Shown piece after piece: positions 17,816 to 31,694 of a stretch of DNA of 41,821 nucleotides (position 1 is its first letter; each line of letters opens with the position of its first letter). Origin of the DNA: Mesorhizobium sp. (lineage in GTDB: Bacteria > Pseudomonadota > Alphaproteobacteria > Rhizobiales > Rhizobiaceae); NCBI GenBank assembly GCA_004020545.1, contig SAQE01000057.1:1-41821 (forward strand), written 5' to 3'. Both the position numbers and the translations under genes were made by a program. The notes under the pieces were generated by a model. That model saw nothing but the letters and a program-made list of their open reading frames with translations, did not search any database and was not told the DNA's origin.

Positions 17816-18829
17816 TCAGGCTTCCATGGTCTCGACGAGGGCCCGCCCGACCCGCGCGGGGCCGGGGAAATACTCCCACTCCTGCGCATGCGGATAGGGC
17901 GTATCCCAGCCGGCGACCCGCGCCACCGGGGCCTCCAGATGGTAGAAGCAGTTTTCCTGCACGAGCGAGACGAGCTCGGCGCCGAAACCAGAGGTGAGCG
18001 TCGCCTCGTGCACGACGACGCAGCGCCCGGTCTTCTTCACCGAGGCGACGATCGTGTCGAGGTCGAGCGGCAAAAGCGTCCTGAGGTCGATGATTTCGGC
18101 GTCGATGCCGGTCTCTTCGGCCGCGGCTTCAGCGACATAGACCATGGTGCCATAGGCGAGCACGGTGACCGCCGAGCCCTGCCTGCGGATCGCCGCCTTG
18201 CCGAGCGGAATCGTGTAATGACCGTCGGCGACCTCGCCGAGCTCATGCTTCGACCAGGGCGTCACCGGCCGGTCGTGATGGCCGTCGAAGGGGCCATTAT
18301 AGAGCCGCTTCGGCTCGAGGAAGATCACCGGGTCCGGGTCTTCGATCGCCGCGATCAAAAGCCCCTTGGCGTCGTGCGGGTTGGACGGCACCACCGTCTT
18401 CAGGCCGGACACATGCGTGAACAAGGCTTCCGGGCTCTGGCTGTGCGTCTGGCCGCCGAAAATGCCGCCGCCGGTCGGCATGCGCACCACGATCGGGCAG
18501 GTGAAGTCGCTGTTCGAGCGGTAGCGCAGCCGCGCTGCCTCCGACACGATCTGATCGTAAGCCGGATAAACATAATCGGCGAACTGCACCTCGACGCAGG
18601 GTTTCAGCCCATACGCGGCCATGCCGATCGCCGCGCCGACGATGCCGGATTCGCTGATCGGCGCATCGAAGCAGCGGCTCTTGCCGTATTTGGCCTGCAG
18701 GCCCTGCGTGCAGCGGAAGACGCCGCCGAAGAAGCCGACATCCTCACCGAACACGACCACGCGCTCGTCGCGCCCCATCGATACGTCCATGGCGTCGCGG
18801 ATCGCCTCGATCATGGTCCGTCTCGGCAT
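17816..18829 (-). CDS. bkdA2: 2-oxoisovalerate dehydrogenase E1 beta subunit
   Basis: A 337-residue transketolase-fold subunit, close to the usual 339 or so of BkdA2. Recognisable parts are the N-terminal TMIEAIRDAMDVSMGRDERVVVFGEDVGFFGG, the block GLQAKYGKSRCFDAPISESG (about 43-62), the YPAYDQIVSEAARLRYRSNS region, and the C-terminal domain start CVVVHEATLTSGFGAEL. With E1alpha it forms the thiamine-diphosphate enzyme that decarboxylates the 2-oxoacids of valine, leucine and isoleucine. Its ATG lies two bases after the stop of bkdA1, so translation is probably coupled. Sequence features favour the branched-chain complex over pyruvate dehydrogenase, especially in combination with the partner at 18832. 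Confidence 0.94.
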   Translation of the reverse strand: MPRRTMIEAIRDAMDVSMGRDERVVVFGEDVGFFGGVFRCTQGLQAKYGKSRCFDAPISESGIVGAAIGMAAYGLKPCVEVQFADYVYPAYDQIVSEAARLRYRSNSDFTCPIVVRMPTGGGIFGGQTHSQSPEALFTHVSGLKTVVPSNPHDAKGLLIAAIEDPDPVIFLEPKRLYNGPFDGHHDRPVTPWSKHELGEVADGHYTIPLGKAAIRRQGSAVTVLAYGTMVYVAEAAAEETGIDAEIIDLRTLLPLDLDTIVASVKKTGRCVVVHEATLTSGFGAELVSLVQENCFYHLEAPVARVAGWDTPYPHAQEWEYFPGPARVGRALVETMEA

Positions 18830-18831
18830 GG

Positions 18832-20384
<1,553 letters not shown>

Positions 20385-21428
20385 ATGGCACAGAAGAAAG
20401 GATACGAGGTCGATTCGTGGCTCGCGAAGCCGGACCCGGCCATGGGGATCGTCCTGCTTTACGGTCCCGATCGCGGCCTGGTCGCGGAGCGGGCGAAGAC
20501 CTTCGCCGCCAAGACCGGCCTGCCGCTCGACGACCCGTTCTCGGTGGTCAAGCTGGACGGCGCGGAGGTCGACCGCGACGAGGGCCGCCTGCTCGACGAG
20601 GCGCGCACCGTGCCGATGTTTTCCGACCGACGGCTGCTTTGGGTGCGCAATGCCAGCGGCCAGAAGGCGCTGGCCGACGACATCAAGGCGCTGACTGCCG
20701 AGCCGGCGCGGGATGCGATCATCCTCATCGAAGCCGGCGACCTGAAGAAGGGCACGGGCTTGAGGGCGATCGTCGAGGCGGCCGGCAACGCCATCGCCTT
20801 GCCCTGCTATGCCGACGAGGCGCGCGACCTCGACACCGTCATCGACGACGAGCTGCGCAAGGCCGGCATGTCGATGATGCTCGACGCCCGCCAGGCGCTG
20901 CGCCGCAATCTCGGCGGCGACCGCCTGGCCTCGCGCGGCGAGATCGAGAAGCTGGTGCTTTATGCTCACGGCAAGAAGGAGATCGATCTCGACGACGTCA
21001 ATGCCATGTCCGGCGACGTCTCCGGCGCCTCCTTCGACGATGCGGTCGACGCCATGCTCGACGGCAGGGTCGCCGATTTCGATGTGGCCTTCACCCGCCA
21101 CTGCCAGTCGGGCGGCCACCCGTTCCTGGTGCTGTCATCGGCGATGCGTCAATTACAGGCGATCCAGGTGCTGCGCGGCCAGATGGACTCCGGCGGCCGC
21201 AACGCGACCTCGGTCGTGGCTGGTGCCCGTCCGCCGGTCTTCTTCTCGCGCCGCAAGCTGGTGGAGAAGACGTTGGAGCGCTGGAATGTCGAGGCGCTCG
21301 GCCGCGCGCTGAACCGCTTGCAGACAGCGGTGCTGCAGACGCGCAAGCGGCCGGATTTGTCGGAAGCGCTGGCCCGCCAAGCGCTGCTCGGCATTGCGGT
21401 GGAAAGCGCGAGACTGGGGCAGCGCTAG
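20385..21428 (+). CDS. holA: DNA polymerase III delta subunit
   Basis: A 347-residue clamp-loader subunit that opens the beta sliding clamp. Features of the family are the N-terminal MGIVLLYGPDRGLVAERA (degenerate nucleotide-fold segment), VPMFSDRRLLWVRN, the LPCYADEARDLDTVI linker, ARQALRRNLGGDRLASRGEIEKLVLY and the C-terminal collar HPFLVLSSAMRQLQAIQ. ATG 20385 was chosen because homologues begin with a short basic lead before the strand; the frame extends 30 codons up through a palindromic repeat. It converges on parB, with 361 bases between. In many rhizobia holA follows leuS and lptE; here the bkd operon stands upstream instead. Confidence 0.92.
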   Translation: MAQKKGYEVDSWLAKPDPAMGIVLLYGPDRGLVAERAKTFAAKTGLPLDDPFSVVKLDGAEVDRDEGRLLDEARTVPMFSDRRLLWVRNASGQKALADDIKALTAEPARDAIILIEAGDLKKGTGLRAIVEAAGNAIALPCYADEARDLDTVIDDELRKAGMSMMLDARQALRRNLGGDRLASRGEIEKLVLYAHGKKEIDLDDVNAMSGDVSGASFDDAVDAMLDGRVADFDVAFTRHCQSGGHPFLVLSSAMRQLQAIQVLRGQMDSGGRNATSVVAGARPPVFFSRRKLVEKTLERWNVEALGRALNRLQTAVLQTRKRPDLSEALARQALLGIAVESARLGQR

Positions 21429-21456
21429 GCGATTGGCCGATCCCCTGAGCGCCCCT

Positions 21457-21565
21457 CGTCGTTTTCGGGCTTGACCCGAGGATCCATGCCGTCACCTTCC
21501 ACGTAGAGTGCGGCCGTGCAGAATTCTGTAACCGCTGCAACGTTTTAGCGTCACGGCATGGACCG
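21457..21565. repeat. Interspersed palindromic element (family D), copy 1
   Basis: The element reads CGGGCTTGACCCGAGGATCC, then ATGCCGTCAC, a middle with GTGCAGAATTCTG, and ends GTCACGGCATGGACC, so its ends are inverted repeats of each other. A related copy with the same order of blocks lies at 41662-41770. It lies in the convergent holA-parB gap. Confidence 0.8.
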
Positions 21566-21674
21566 AAATGTTGGCCTTCGTACCCACCTGCTCAGCCGGG
21601 CATCTCCCTCGCGAGGAACCCACGAGGGGAGATTGGCCGTCGCAACCACCTTTGCCAATTCACCGCTGCAAACG

Positions 21675-21702
21675 AAAGGGCCGGCTGTGACGCCGGCCCT
21701 TT
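21675..21702. terminator. Bidirectional rho-independent terminator between holA and parB
   Basis: A perfect 11-base stem, AAAGGGCCGGC (21675-21685) with GCCGGCCCTTT (21692-21702), and a six-base loop. It lies 88 bases beyond the end of parB and 246 beyond holA. The A/T ends of the stem give short U-runs in both directions, so it can end both converging transcripts. Confidence 0.75.
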
Positions 21703-21789
21703 CTCTCAGTCTATCACCAATATATCAGGCGCACACAATCCTAAACCGGAACATCATTAGCCGGATAAATACCATGCCGCCCCAACGCC

Positions 21790-22680
21790 CTATCGCTCAT
21801 CCTTCAACCGCCGGCACAGTTCATCGAGCTGGTCGAGCGTGCGATAATTGACCTTGAGCGTACCGCCCTTGCCCTTGTGCTCGATGCTCACGATCATGCC
21901 GATCGTGTCAGTCATCAGTTTCTCCAGCGCCAGCGTGTCAGGGTCCTTGTCCGGCGCGCTCGCCGCGGACTTCACCTTGGCCGGCGTCGGTCCGGCGGGC
22001 ATCTGCGCCAGCGCCTCGGCCTGGCGCACCGAAAGCCCTTCCTTGACGATGCGCTTGGCGAGCCCGGCCGGATCCTGGGCGGTGACCAGAGTGCGGGCAT
22101 GGCCAGCCGACAAATCGCCGTCGACCAGCATATCGTGAATGACGTTGGGCAGCTTCAACAGCCTGAGCGTGTTGGCGACGTGGCTGCGGCTCTTGCCGAT
22201 CACCTGGCCAAGATCGGCCTGCGTGTAGCCGTGCTCGTCGATCAACTGCTGGTAGCCTTGCGCCTCCTCGACCGGGTTGAGGTCGGCGCGCTGCACGTTC
22301 TCGATGATCGCCAGCTCCAGCGCCGTGCGGTCGTTCACGTCGCGCACGATGAGCGGGATCTCGGTGAGGCCGGCGCGCTGCGCCGCCCGCCAGCGCCGTT
22401 CGCCGGCGATGATCTCGTAGCGGCCGGGCTGCGACGGTGACGGCCGCGCCACCACCGGCTGCACCACGCCATGTTCGCGGATCGATTGCGCGAGATCGGT
22501 GAGCTCGGCGTCGCCGAAATGCCGACGCGGATTCTTCGGGTTCGGGCTGACGAACTCGATCGGCACCTTGCCGTCCGCCGCTACCGCGCTCGGCTTTTCC
22601 GGCGCCGCCGGACGGTCGATTTCGCCGATCAGCGCCGCGAGGCCGCGGCCCAGTCTTTTTCTCGATTGGTCTTCGCTCAT
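21790..22680 (-). CDS. parB: Chromosome partitioning protein ParB
   Basis: A 296-residue CTP-dependent DNA clamp that loads at parS sites and spreads along the origin region. The N-terminal RKRLGRGLAALIGE (7-20) is the segment that stimulates ParA. The CTP-binding part contains NPRRHF (50-55) and the family signature GERRWRAAQRAGL (93-105). The parS-reading helix-turn-helix lies at about 152-176 (YTQADLGQVIGKSRSHVANTL), and the C-terminal dimer domain ends the protein. ATG 22680 begins directly at the conserved N-terminus. It is 62 bases after parA in the same direction. Candidate parS sites are at 24141, 26147 and elsewhere in this window. Confidence 0.96.
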   Translation of the reverse strand: MSEDQSRKRLGRGLAALIGEIDRPAAPEKPSAVAADGKVPIEFVSPNPKNPRRHFGDAELTDLAQSIREHGVVQPVVARPSPSQPGRYEIIAGERRWRAAQRAGLTEIPLIVRDVNDRTALELAIIENVQRADLNPVEEAQGYQQLIDEHGYTQADLGQVIGKSRSHVANTLRLLKLPNVIHDMLVDGDLSAGHARTLVTAQDPAGLAKRIVKEGLSVRQAEALAQMPAGPTPAKVKSAASAPDKDPDTLALEKLMTDTIGMIVSIEHKGKGGTLKVNYRTLDQLDELCRRLKDER

Positions 22681-22742
22681 AATATTGTCCAGGTCGTTTC
22701 GGAATCGGCTATTCGTTAACAGGATGGGCCTGTCCGCGCGGC

Positions 22743-23561
22743 TCAAGCCGCGCGCAGCTTGCGCTCGCGGCGGATCACTTCGGAAGCAAGCTGCAGATAG
22801 GCCTGGCTGCCGGAGCATTTGAGATCGTAGAGGATCGCCGGCTTGCCGTAGGAGGGCGCTTCGGAAACGCGCACATTGCGCGGGATGATGGTCTCGTAGA
22901 CCTTGTCGCCCATATGCGTGCGCACATCCTGCACCACCTGGTTAGCGAGGTTGTTGCGTCCGTCGTACATGGTGAGCACGATGCCCTGGATGGTGAGATC
23001 CTGATTGATGGTGCGGCGCACCTGCTCGACCGTCTCGAGCAATTGGCTGAGACCTTCCAGCGCGAAGAACTCGCATTGCAGCGGCACGAGAACCGAATCG
23101 GCCGCCGCCATCGAATTCAAAGTCAAAAGGTTGAGCGACGGCGGGCAGTCGATCAGCACATAGCCGAACGGCGCCGAGCGCTCGGCCGCGGCACGCAGCG
23201 CATTGCGCAGCCTGAGCACGCGGTCGGGCGCCGAGGCGATCTCCATTTCGATGCCGAGCAGGTCGAGCGTCGAGGGAACGATGGACAAGCCCGGTACCGC
23301 CGTCGGCACCGCTGCCGCCTCCAGCTCCAGCTCACCGGTCAGCACGTCGTAGGACGAGACCGTGCGGTCCTTGCGGTCGATGCCGAGGCCGGTGCTGGCA
23401 TTGCCCTGCGGATCGAGGTCGACGATCAGCACCTGCTCGCCGATCGCAGCCAGCGCCGTGGCCAGGTTGATGGCCGTGGTGGTCTTGCCGACGCCGCCCT
23501 TCTGGTTGGCGACGGTGATAATACGCGGTCCAGTTTTCATGGGTTTATGCCAGTAATTCAT
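22743..23561 (-). CDS. parA: Chromosome partitioning ATPase ParA
   Basis: A 272-residue deviant-Walker ATPase that binds the nucleoid non-specifically as an ATP dimer and forms the gradient that moves ParB-bound origins. The P-loop is KGGVGKTTT (21-29), followed by [13 protein letters not shown] and the Walker B-like [20 protein letters not shown] 23561 overlaps the stop of rsmG (ATGA), suggesting coupling; a second ATG at 23540 ([13 protein letters not shown]) would also give a full protein and matches the start of many homologues. It belongs to the mnmG-rsmG-parA-parB cluster conserved near bacterial origins. Confidence 0.96.
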   Translation of the reverse strand: MNYWHKPMKTGPRIITVANQKGGVGKTTTAINLATALAAIGEQVLIVDLDPQGNASTGLGIDRKDRTVSSYDVLTGELELEAAAVPTAVPGLSIVPSTLDLLGIEMEIASAPDRVLRLRNALRAAAERSAPFGYVLIDCPPSLNLLTLNSMAAADSVLVPLQCEFFALEGLSQLLETVEQVRRTINQDLTIQGIVLTMYDGRNNLANQVVQDVRTHMGDKVYETIIPRNVRVSEAPSYGKPAILYDLKCSGSQAYLQLASEVIRRERKLRAA

Positions 23562-24199
23562 TGCGGGGTCGCCGGGCGCAGATCGGTGATTTCCAGGATG
23601 ACGCCGTGAGGGTCGGTCATGCTTGGATGTTCTACCAGATCGAAGGCCCAGCGGTGAGTGCTTTCTTCCACTTCGGCGCGGTAATCCCGGCCTTTGTGGA
23701 AAAGCGCGCGCGCCCCTTTGGATAGCCAGGGTGCCGCGAGATCGAGCAGGTCCGGAAGCGCGGCCAAGGCTCGCGCAGTGACGATTTCCGGTGCGGAAAC
23801 AAGGTGATAGCTGTCATCGATACGTCGCGCCAGCACACGCGCCGGCAGGCTGAACTGGCCGATGACGGATTGCAGGAATGACGCCTTCTTGCGGTTGCTT
23901 TCGACCAGATCGATCGAGGCGCCCGGCCGCTCGGCCAGCAGGAAACCCAGCACCAGGCCGGGGAAACCGCCGCCCGAGCCGAGATCGACCCAGCGTGTCG
24001 CAGCAGGCGCGATTCGGGCGAGCTGGGCGCTGTCCAGGATGTGGCGGCGCCAGACGTCATCCAGCGTCGACGGCGCCGCCAGATTGATGCTGCGGTTCCA
24101 TTTCAGGAAGAGCTGCTCGAAGGCCTGTAGCCGCTCGAATGTTTCACGTGAAACCGGACCCGCTGCTTTCTGCAGGTCCACCCAGGCATCGGCGCTCAC
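23558..24199 (-). CDS. rsmG: 16S rRNA (guanine527-N7)-methyltransferase RsmG (GidB)
   Basis: A 213-residue SAM-dependent methyltransferase acting on G527 of 16S rRNA (E. coli numbering); loss in other bacteria gives low-level streptomycin resistance. The SAM motif is [14 protein letters not shown], preceded by [25 protein letters not shown]. The start is a GTG at 24199 that overlaps the TGA of mnmG, and its 3' end overlaps parA by four bases, so three genes are translationally coupled. Codons 16-20 (VSRET) contain a perfect 14-base parS core palindrome at 24141-24154, a site that serves DNA and protein at once. Confidence 0.95.
   Translation of the reverse strand: MSADAWVDLQKAAGPVSRETFERLQAFEQLFLKWNRSINLAAPSTLDDVWRRHILDSAQLARIAPAATRWVDLGSGGGFPGLVLGFLLAERPGASIDLVESNRKKASFLQSVIGQFSLPARVLARRIDDSYHLVSAPEIVTARALAALPDLLDLAAPWLSKGARALFHKGRDYRAEVEESTHRWAFDLVEHPSMTDPHGVILEITDLRPATPQ
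24140..24155. promoter_or_regulatory. parS: parS site within rsmG
   Basis: TGTTTCACGTGAAACC matches the near-universal ParB site TGTTTCACGTGAAACA at 15 of 16 positions, with a perfect 14-base palindrome at its core. It lies about 1.5 kb from parB. Confidence 0.92.
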
Positions 24200-26070
24200 G
24201 CCACATCCCTTCGCGTGGCGAGCTCGGCATTGCGGACATGCGCGACAATGATGGCGAGCGCCGCCGGCGTCATCCCTTCCATCCTCTGCGCATCCGCGAT
24301 CGAGCGCGGCTGGCGCGTCTTCATCTTCTGCTTGAGCTCGTTGGAAAGGCCCGGCACATACGAGAAGTCGATGCTCTCGGGAATAAGCCGCGACTCTTCA
24401 TGCCTTATTTGCGCGACGTCGGCCTGCTGCCGGTCGAGATAGACGGAATATTTTGCTTCCGTCTCAAGTCGCTCCGCCGTCTTGGCGTCAAGCGCGGCGA
24501 AGCGGGGTTCGACGCGTGTCAGCCAGGCGATGTCGACGCCCGGATGCGCAAGCAGCTCATAGGCCGAACGGCGCACCCCATCCTTGTTGATCTCCAGACC
24601 AAGCCGCGCCGCTTCATTCGGCGTCAACGTGATCGACTTTGCCAGCGCGCGGGCCAGGTCGAGCTTGCCGGCAAAACCATCAAACCGCTGCAAGCGCTCT
24701 GACGAGGCAATCCCGAGCCTGGCGGCGAGCGGCGTCAGCCGCTCGTCGGCATTGTCGGCGCGCAGCGAAAGCCGGAATTCGGCGCGCGAGGTGAACATGC
24801 GATAAGGCTCGGCGATGCCGCGGCTGGTGAGGTCGTCGACCATCACGCCGATATAGGCCTCGGTGCGGCTGAGCACGATCGGATCGCTCGCCGATGCCTT
24901 GCGCGCGGCATTGATGCCGGCGAGCAGACCCTGCGCGCCGGCCTCTTCATAGCCGGTCGTGCCGTTGATCTGCCCGGCCAGGAACAGGCCGCCGACGCGC
25001 CTGGTCTCCAGCGTCGTCAACAACTCGCGCGGGTCGACGTGATCGTATTCGATGGCATAGCCCGGCTGCAGCATCGTCGCCTTTTCAAGCCCGGGGATCG
25101 TCTTCAAGATGTCGAGCTGCACGTCTTCCGGCAGCGACGTCGAAATCCCGTTCGGATAGACGGTGTCGTCGTCGAGGCCTTCCGGCTCGAGAAAAATCTG
25201 GTGGCCTTCGCGGTCGCCGAACTTGACGATCTTATCCTCGATCGACGGGCAGTAGCGCGGCCCCACACCTTCGATCGACCCGGAATACATGGCCGAGCGG
25301 CCGAGATTGGCGCGGATCAATTCATGCGTCGCCGGCATGGTGCGGGTGATGCCGCAATGGATTTGCGGATTGGCGATGTGGTCGGTCATCAGCGAGAACG
25401 GCACCGGATCCTCGTCCGCCGCCTGGCTTTCCAGCGAGCCCCAGTCGATGGTGCGGCCGTCGAGGCGAGGGGGTGTTCCCGTCTTCAGCCGCCCGAGTTT
25501 GAAACCCGCGCGAGCCATCGTCCTCGACAAGCCCATGCTTGCCTGCTCGTTCATCCGGCCGGCGACAATCTTTCTTTCGCCGATATGGATCAGCCCACGC
25601 AGGAAGGTGCCGGTCGTCAGCACGACGGCGCCGCAAGCGAGGCGCCGATCGCCGGATACAAGCACGGCCGCAACCCGTCCTTCCTCGACCTCCAGATCCA
25701 GGACCTCGCCCTCGACCACCTCAAGATTGGCCTGCTCGCTGATCGCGGCCTGCATGGCGAGGCGGTAGAGCTTGCGGTCGGCCTGCGTGCGCGGGCCGCG
25801 CACGGCCGGGCCCTTGCGGCGATTGAGCAGCCGGAACTGGATGCCGGCGGCGTCGGCGATGCGGCCCATCAATCCGTCCATGGCGTCGATCTCGCGCACG
25901 AGATGTCCCTTGCCCAGACCGCCGATCGCCGGGTTGCAGGACATGACGCCGATCGTGTCGAAGCGCAGCGTCACCAGCGCGGTCCTGGCGCCGGCGCGCG
26001 CGGCAGCGCTTGCCGCTTCGCATCCGGCATGGCCGCCGCCCACCACCACCACATCATAGTGATTGGTCAT
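24196..26070 (-). CDS. mnmG: tRNA uridine-5-carboxymethylaminomethyl modification enzyme MnmG (GidA)
   Basis: A 624-residue FAD protein that works with MnmE to install the cmnm5 group on wobble uridine U34 of certain tRNAs. The FAD fold begins at [10 protein letters not shown] (11-20). Other signatures are [36 protein letters not shown], the [20 protein letters not shown] block and [17 protein letters not shown]. The C-terminal helical part (about 550-624) binds MnmE and tRNA. ATG 26070 is used. Its TGA overlaps the GTG of rsmG. The partner mnmE lies upstream on the same strand beyond a 164-base gap that holds a parS site. Confidence 0.97.
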   Translation of the reverse strand: MTNHYDVVVVGGGHAGCEAASAAARAGARTALVTLRFDTIGVMSCNPAIGGLGKGHLVREIDAMDGLMGRIADAAGIQFRLLNRRKGPAVRGPRTQADRKLYRLAMQAAISEQANLEVVEGEVLDLEVEEGRVAAVLVSGDRRLACGAVVLTTGTFLRGLIHIGERKIVAGRMNEQASMGLSRTMARAGFKLGRLKTGTPPRLDGRTIDWGSLESQAADEDPVPFSLMTDHIANPQIHCGITRTMPATHELIRANLGRSAMYSGSIEGVGPRYCPSIEDKIVKFGDREGHQIFLEPEGLDDDTVYPNGISTSLPEDVQLDILKTIPGLEKATMLQPGYAIEYDHVDPRELLTTLETRRVGGLFLAGQINGTTGYEEAGAQGLLAGINAARKASASDPIVLSRTEAYIGVMVDDLTSRGIAEPYRMFTSRAEFRLSLRADNADERLTPLAARLGIASSERLQRFDGFAGKLDLARALAKSITLTPNEAARLGLEINKDGVRRSAYELLAHPGVDIAWLTRVEPRFAALDAKTAERLETEAKYSVYLDRQQADVAQIRHEESRLIPESIDFSYVPGLSNELKQKMKTRQPRSIADAQRMEGMTPAALAIIVAHVRNAELATRRDVA

Positions 26071-26145
26071 TTCAGGAATCCGGATTCAGAGATTGACCGA
26101 CACATGTCCCCGACGGCCTTCGCTGTCAAGGCGGAGGGGAGGACT

Positions 26146-26161
26146 CGTTTCACGTGAAACA
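26146..26161. promoter_or_regulatory. parS: parS site in the mnmG-mnmE gap
   Basis: CGTTTCACGTGAAACA matches the ParB consensus at 15 of 16 positions and has a perfect 14-base palindromic core (26147-26160). Weaker matches follow at 26185-26200 (TGTTTCAGGTGAATCG, 13 of 16) and 26222-26237 (TGTTTCACGTGAGTCA, 14 of 16), so three ParB-like sites occupy 92 bases. Confidence 0.92.
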
Positions 26162-26221
26162 TTGTATCGGACGCACCTTGCAAGTGTTTCAGGTGAATCG
26201 CCCGCGCGCACGACGTCTCCG

Positions 26222-26237
26222 TGTTTCACGTGAGTCA
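26222..26237. promoter_or_regulatory. parS: Degenerate parS-like site at the end of mnmE
   Basis: TGTTTCACGTGAGTCA shares the first 12 bases of the ParB consensus and overlaps the stop of mnmE. The second half-site is imperfect, so binding strength is uncertain. Confidence 0.55.
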
Positions 26238-27554
26238 CTTCCCGATGCAGAACTGCGAAAAGATGACGTCAAGCAAGTCCTCGACATCGACCGCCCCGAT
26301 GATTCGCCCAAGCCGCTCCGCCGCCAGCCGCAGCTCCTCCGCACGCAGTTCCTGACTCTGCCCTGACAAAGCCGCCACGAGAAAACCCTTCGCTTCCTTC
26401 AGCAGTTCGACATGGCGAAGCCTGGACGGCAGGACGTCGCCAACGTTTCCGACTGCCGCCGCGGCGCGACGGCCGATCTCGTCCAGCAGCTCGGAAAGTC
26501 CGAAGCCGTCCTTGGAAGAAATGACCATATCATAGGTCCCTTTACGCGCGCCCTCGAGGTCGGCCTTCGTGCCGATCTTCAGCAACGGGACGTGTGCCGG
26601 AACCTCGCCCACGGACTGCGGATCAACCATGTCCTCCAGCAACAGCACAAGGTCGGCCTCACCGGCCTTGGCGCGCGCCCTTTCGATGCCGATCATCTCC
26701 ACTTTGCCGGCCGTCTCGCGCAGGCCCGCCGTATCGACGATCCGCGCCATCATCCCGTTAAGCTCGAGCACCACTTCGAGCAGGTCGCGCGTGGTGCCCG
26801 GTTCATCGGTGACGATCGCCGCCTCGCGTCGGGCCAGCGCATTGAACAGGCTGGACTTGCCGGCATTCGGCGCGCCGAGGATGACGACCTCAAAGCCATC
26901 GCGAATGATCTCCGCTGCCTTGAACCCTTGGATGTGACGTTCGATCTCATCGATCATCATAGCCACGTCGGACCAGACCGCCTCCGAAACGGAACCCGGC
27001 ACGTCCTCTTCATCGGCGAAGTCAATCTCCGCCTCGATCATGGCTCGCGCATGGATCAGCCGGCGGCGCCAGCTCGAATAGAGCTCGCTCTGCGCCCCAT
27101 CGGCATTGCGCAGGGCGAAGCGGCGCTGCGCCTCCGTCTCGGCATTGACGAGATCGGCCAGCGCTTCGGTCTCGACCAGGTCGAGCTTGGCGTTGAGGAA
27201 AGCGCGCCGCGTGAATTCGCCGGGCTCAGCGTGCCTGACGCCCTCGATATCGGTAATCGTCTCCAGCATCTTTGCCGCCACCGCGCGACTGCCATGGACG
27301 TGGAACTCCGCGACATCCTCGCCCGTGAAGCTTCCCGGTCCGGGAAAGAAAAAGACGAGCCCGTGGTCGATGAGGGAGCCGTCGGCTGCCTTGAACCTCC
27401 GCAACGCGGCCAGGCGGTCCCTAACGGCGCCGGCGATTGTTTCGACTACGAATCGAGTCTTCGGGCCGGAAATACGGATCACGGCAATGCCGGCGGGCAG
27501 GCGGCCGCTCGAAAGCGCTACGATCGAATCCTTCGAGGTCATCTGGGAAACCAT
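26235..27554 (-). CDS. mnmE: tRNA modification GTPase MnmE (TrmE)
   Basis: A 439-residue GTPase, partner of MnmG in wobble-uridine modification. Order of parts: N-terminal tetrahydrofolate-binding domain (about 5-120; FHVHGSRAVAAKML and GEFTRRAFLNAKLDL), helical domain, inserted G domain with P-loop GAPNAGKSS (227-235), EPGTTRD (251-257) and DTAGLRET, then the C-terminal tail ending in the essential CIGK motif (C436). ATG 27554 is used; a second ATG four codons in (27542) would also fit. It faces away from the DUF255 gene at 27616, leaving a short 61-base divergent promoter region. Confidence 0.96.
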   Translation of the reverse strand: MVSQMTSKDSIVALSSGRLPAGIAVIRISGPKTRFVVETIAGAVRDRLAALRRFKAADGSLIDHGLVFFFPGPGSFTGEDVAEFHVHGSRAVAAKMLETITDIEGVRHAEPGEFTRRAFLNAKLDLVETEALADLVNAETEAQRRFALRNADGAQSELYSSWRRRLIHARAMIEAEIDFADEEDVPGSVSEAVWSDVAMMIDEIERHIQGFKAAEIIRDGFEVVILGAPNAGKSSLFNALARREAAIVTDEPGTTRDLLEVVLELNGMMARIVDTAGLRETAGKVEMIGIERARAKAGEADLVLLLEDMVDPQSVGEVPAHVPLLKIGTKADLEGARKGTYDMVISSKDGFGLSELLDEIGRRAAAAVGNVGDVLPSRLRHVELLKEAKGFLVAALSGQSQELRAEELRLAAERLGRIIGAVDVEDLLDVIFSQFCIGK

Positions 27555-27615
27555 TTGCCGGACCTGCTGAAGCGCCCTAGCCTTTGTCTTTCAAATCCAC
27601 AATGCCGAGCCGCCT

Positions 27616-29637
<2,022 letters not shown>

Positions 29638-29639
29638 GG

Positions 29640-29698
29640 CTCCCACCCTCCCTTGTGGGGAGGGTCGATCCGCGAAGCGGAGCGGGGTGGGGGTCGAA
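29640..29698. repeat. Palindromic element between convergent DUF255 and rho genes
   Basis: CCCACCCTCCCTTGTGGGGA, then a GATCCGCGAAGCGGAGC hairpin and GGGGTGGGGGTCG. The TTGTGGGG core is shared with families A-C, but the loop differs. Located two bases after one stop codon and 28 before the other, it may act as a shared transcript end; no U-run is present. Confidence 0.75.
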
Positions 29699-29725
29699 AG
29701 ACTCTTCGCCTCAATCCCACCCCGA

Positions 29726-30991
<1,266 letters not shown>

Positions 30992-31157
30992 TAGATGGAC
31001 TCTGGGTAGGCTTTGGGGAGAAAAATCGGCTGGATGCGACAAATGCCGGGCGCGGCCGAAAGCGAGAAAAGGGGCGGCGCATGACGGGAAGGAAGACCCG
31101 TCTTTTATCGTCGGTCGCCTGAAAGAGCAAGCCGCCTTTTGCGGGATCGTTTGAGCC

Positions 31158-31694
31158 TCAAAACGGCTTCACGATGACCAGGATGACGATGACAATCATC
31201 AGCAATGTGGGGATTTCGTTGACGATCCGCCAGTGCCTGGCCGGCTTTTCGTTCTTGTCCTCGGCGAATTTCCTCACCGCGCCGGCGAGATAACCGTGAA
31301 GCCCCGAAAGCAGGAGCACCGCGGCGATCTTGGTGTGCAGCCAGCCGCCCTGAAAGCCAAACATTTTCCAGGCGAGCCAGAGCCCGAACACCCAGGTGAC
31401 AATCATCGCCGGATTGATGATGGCTCTCAGCAGCCGACGTTCCATCACCTTGAAGGTTTCGGATTGCACGGAGCCTTTCTCGGCATCGGCGTGATAGACG
31501 AAGAGCCGCGGCAGATAGAGCATGCCCGCCATCCAGGAGATGACGGCGATCACATGGATGGCCTTTGCCCAAGGATAAAAACTCTCGGGCGCCACGAAGA
31601 AGAGCAGCGCCGTCAGTACGGCCAGAACGACGATGCCGATTGTCATGCGCTTCATCGCATGGCCGATGCTGTTCTCATTGCTCATATCGGTCAT
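31158..31694 (-). CDS. hemJ: Protoporphyrinogen IX oxidase HemJ
   Basis: A 178-residue membrane protein of the UPF0093/HemJ family, which oxidises protoporphyrinogen IX to protoporphyrin IX in most alphaproteobacteria and cyanobacteria. The conserved histidine motif is [20 protein letters not shown] (H47) followed by FVYH (H68); four to five hydrophobic helices are evident, and a conserved late part reads [20 protein letters not shown]. Its ATG overlaps the stop of hemE (ATGA), so two heme biosynthesis steps are coupled in one operon. The family usually has about 140-180 residues; the N-terminal 15 residues are variable and another ATG (MKRMTIG) is possible. Confidence 0.92.
   Translation of the reverse strand: MTDMSNENSIGHAMKRMTIGIVVLAVLTALLFFVAPESFYPWAKAIHVIAVISWMAGMLYLPRLFVYHADAEKGSVQSETFKVMERRLLRAIINPAMIVTWVFGLWLAWKMFGFQGGWLHTKIAAVLLLSGLHGYLAGAVRKFAEDKNEKPARHWRIVNEIPTLLMIVIVILVIVKPF

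Noticed and set aside
31084-31111. Hairpin GACGGG-CCCGTC followed by TTTT as a plus-strand terminator
   Set aside because: No plus-strand gene precedes it. On the minus strand (rho leader) it lacks a U-run. It could belong to a leader structure, but this cannot be shown.
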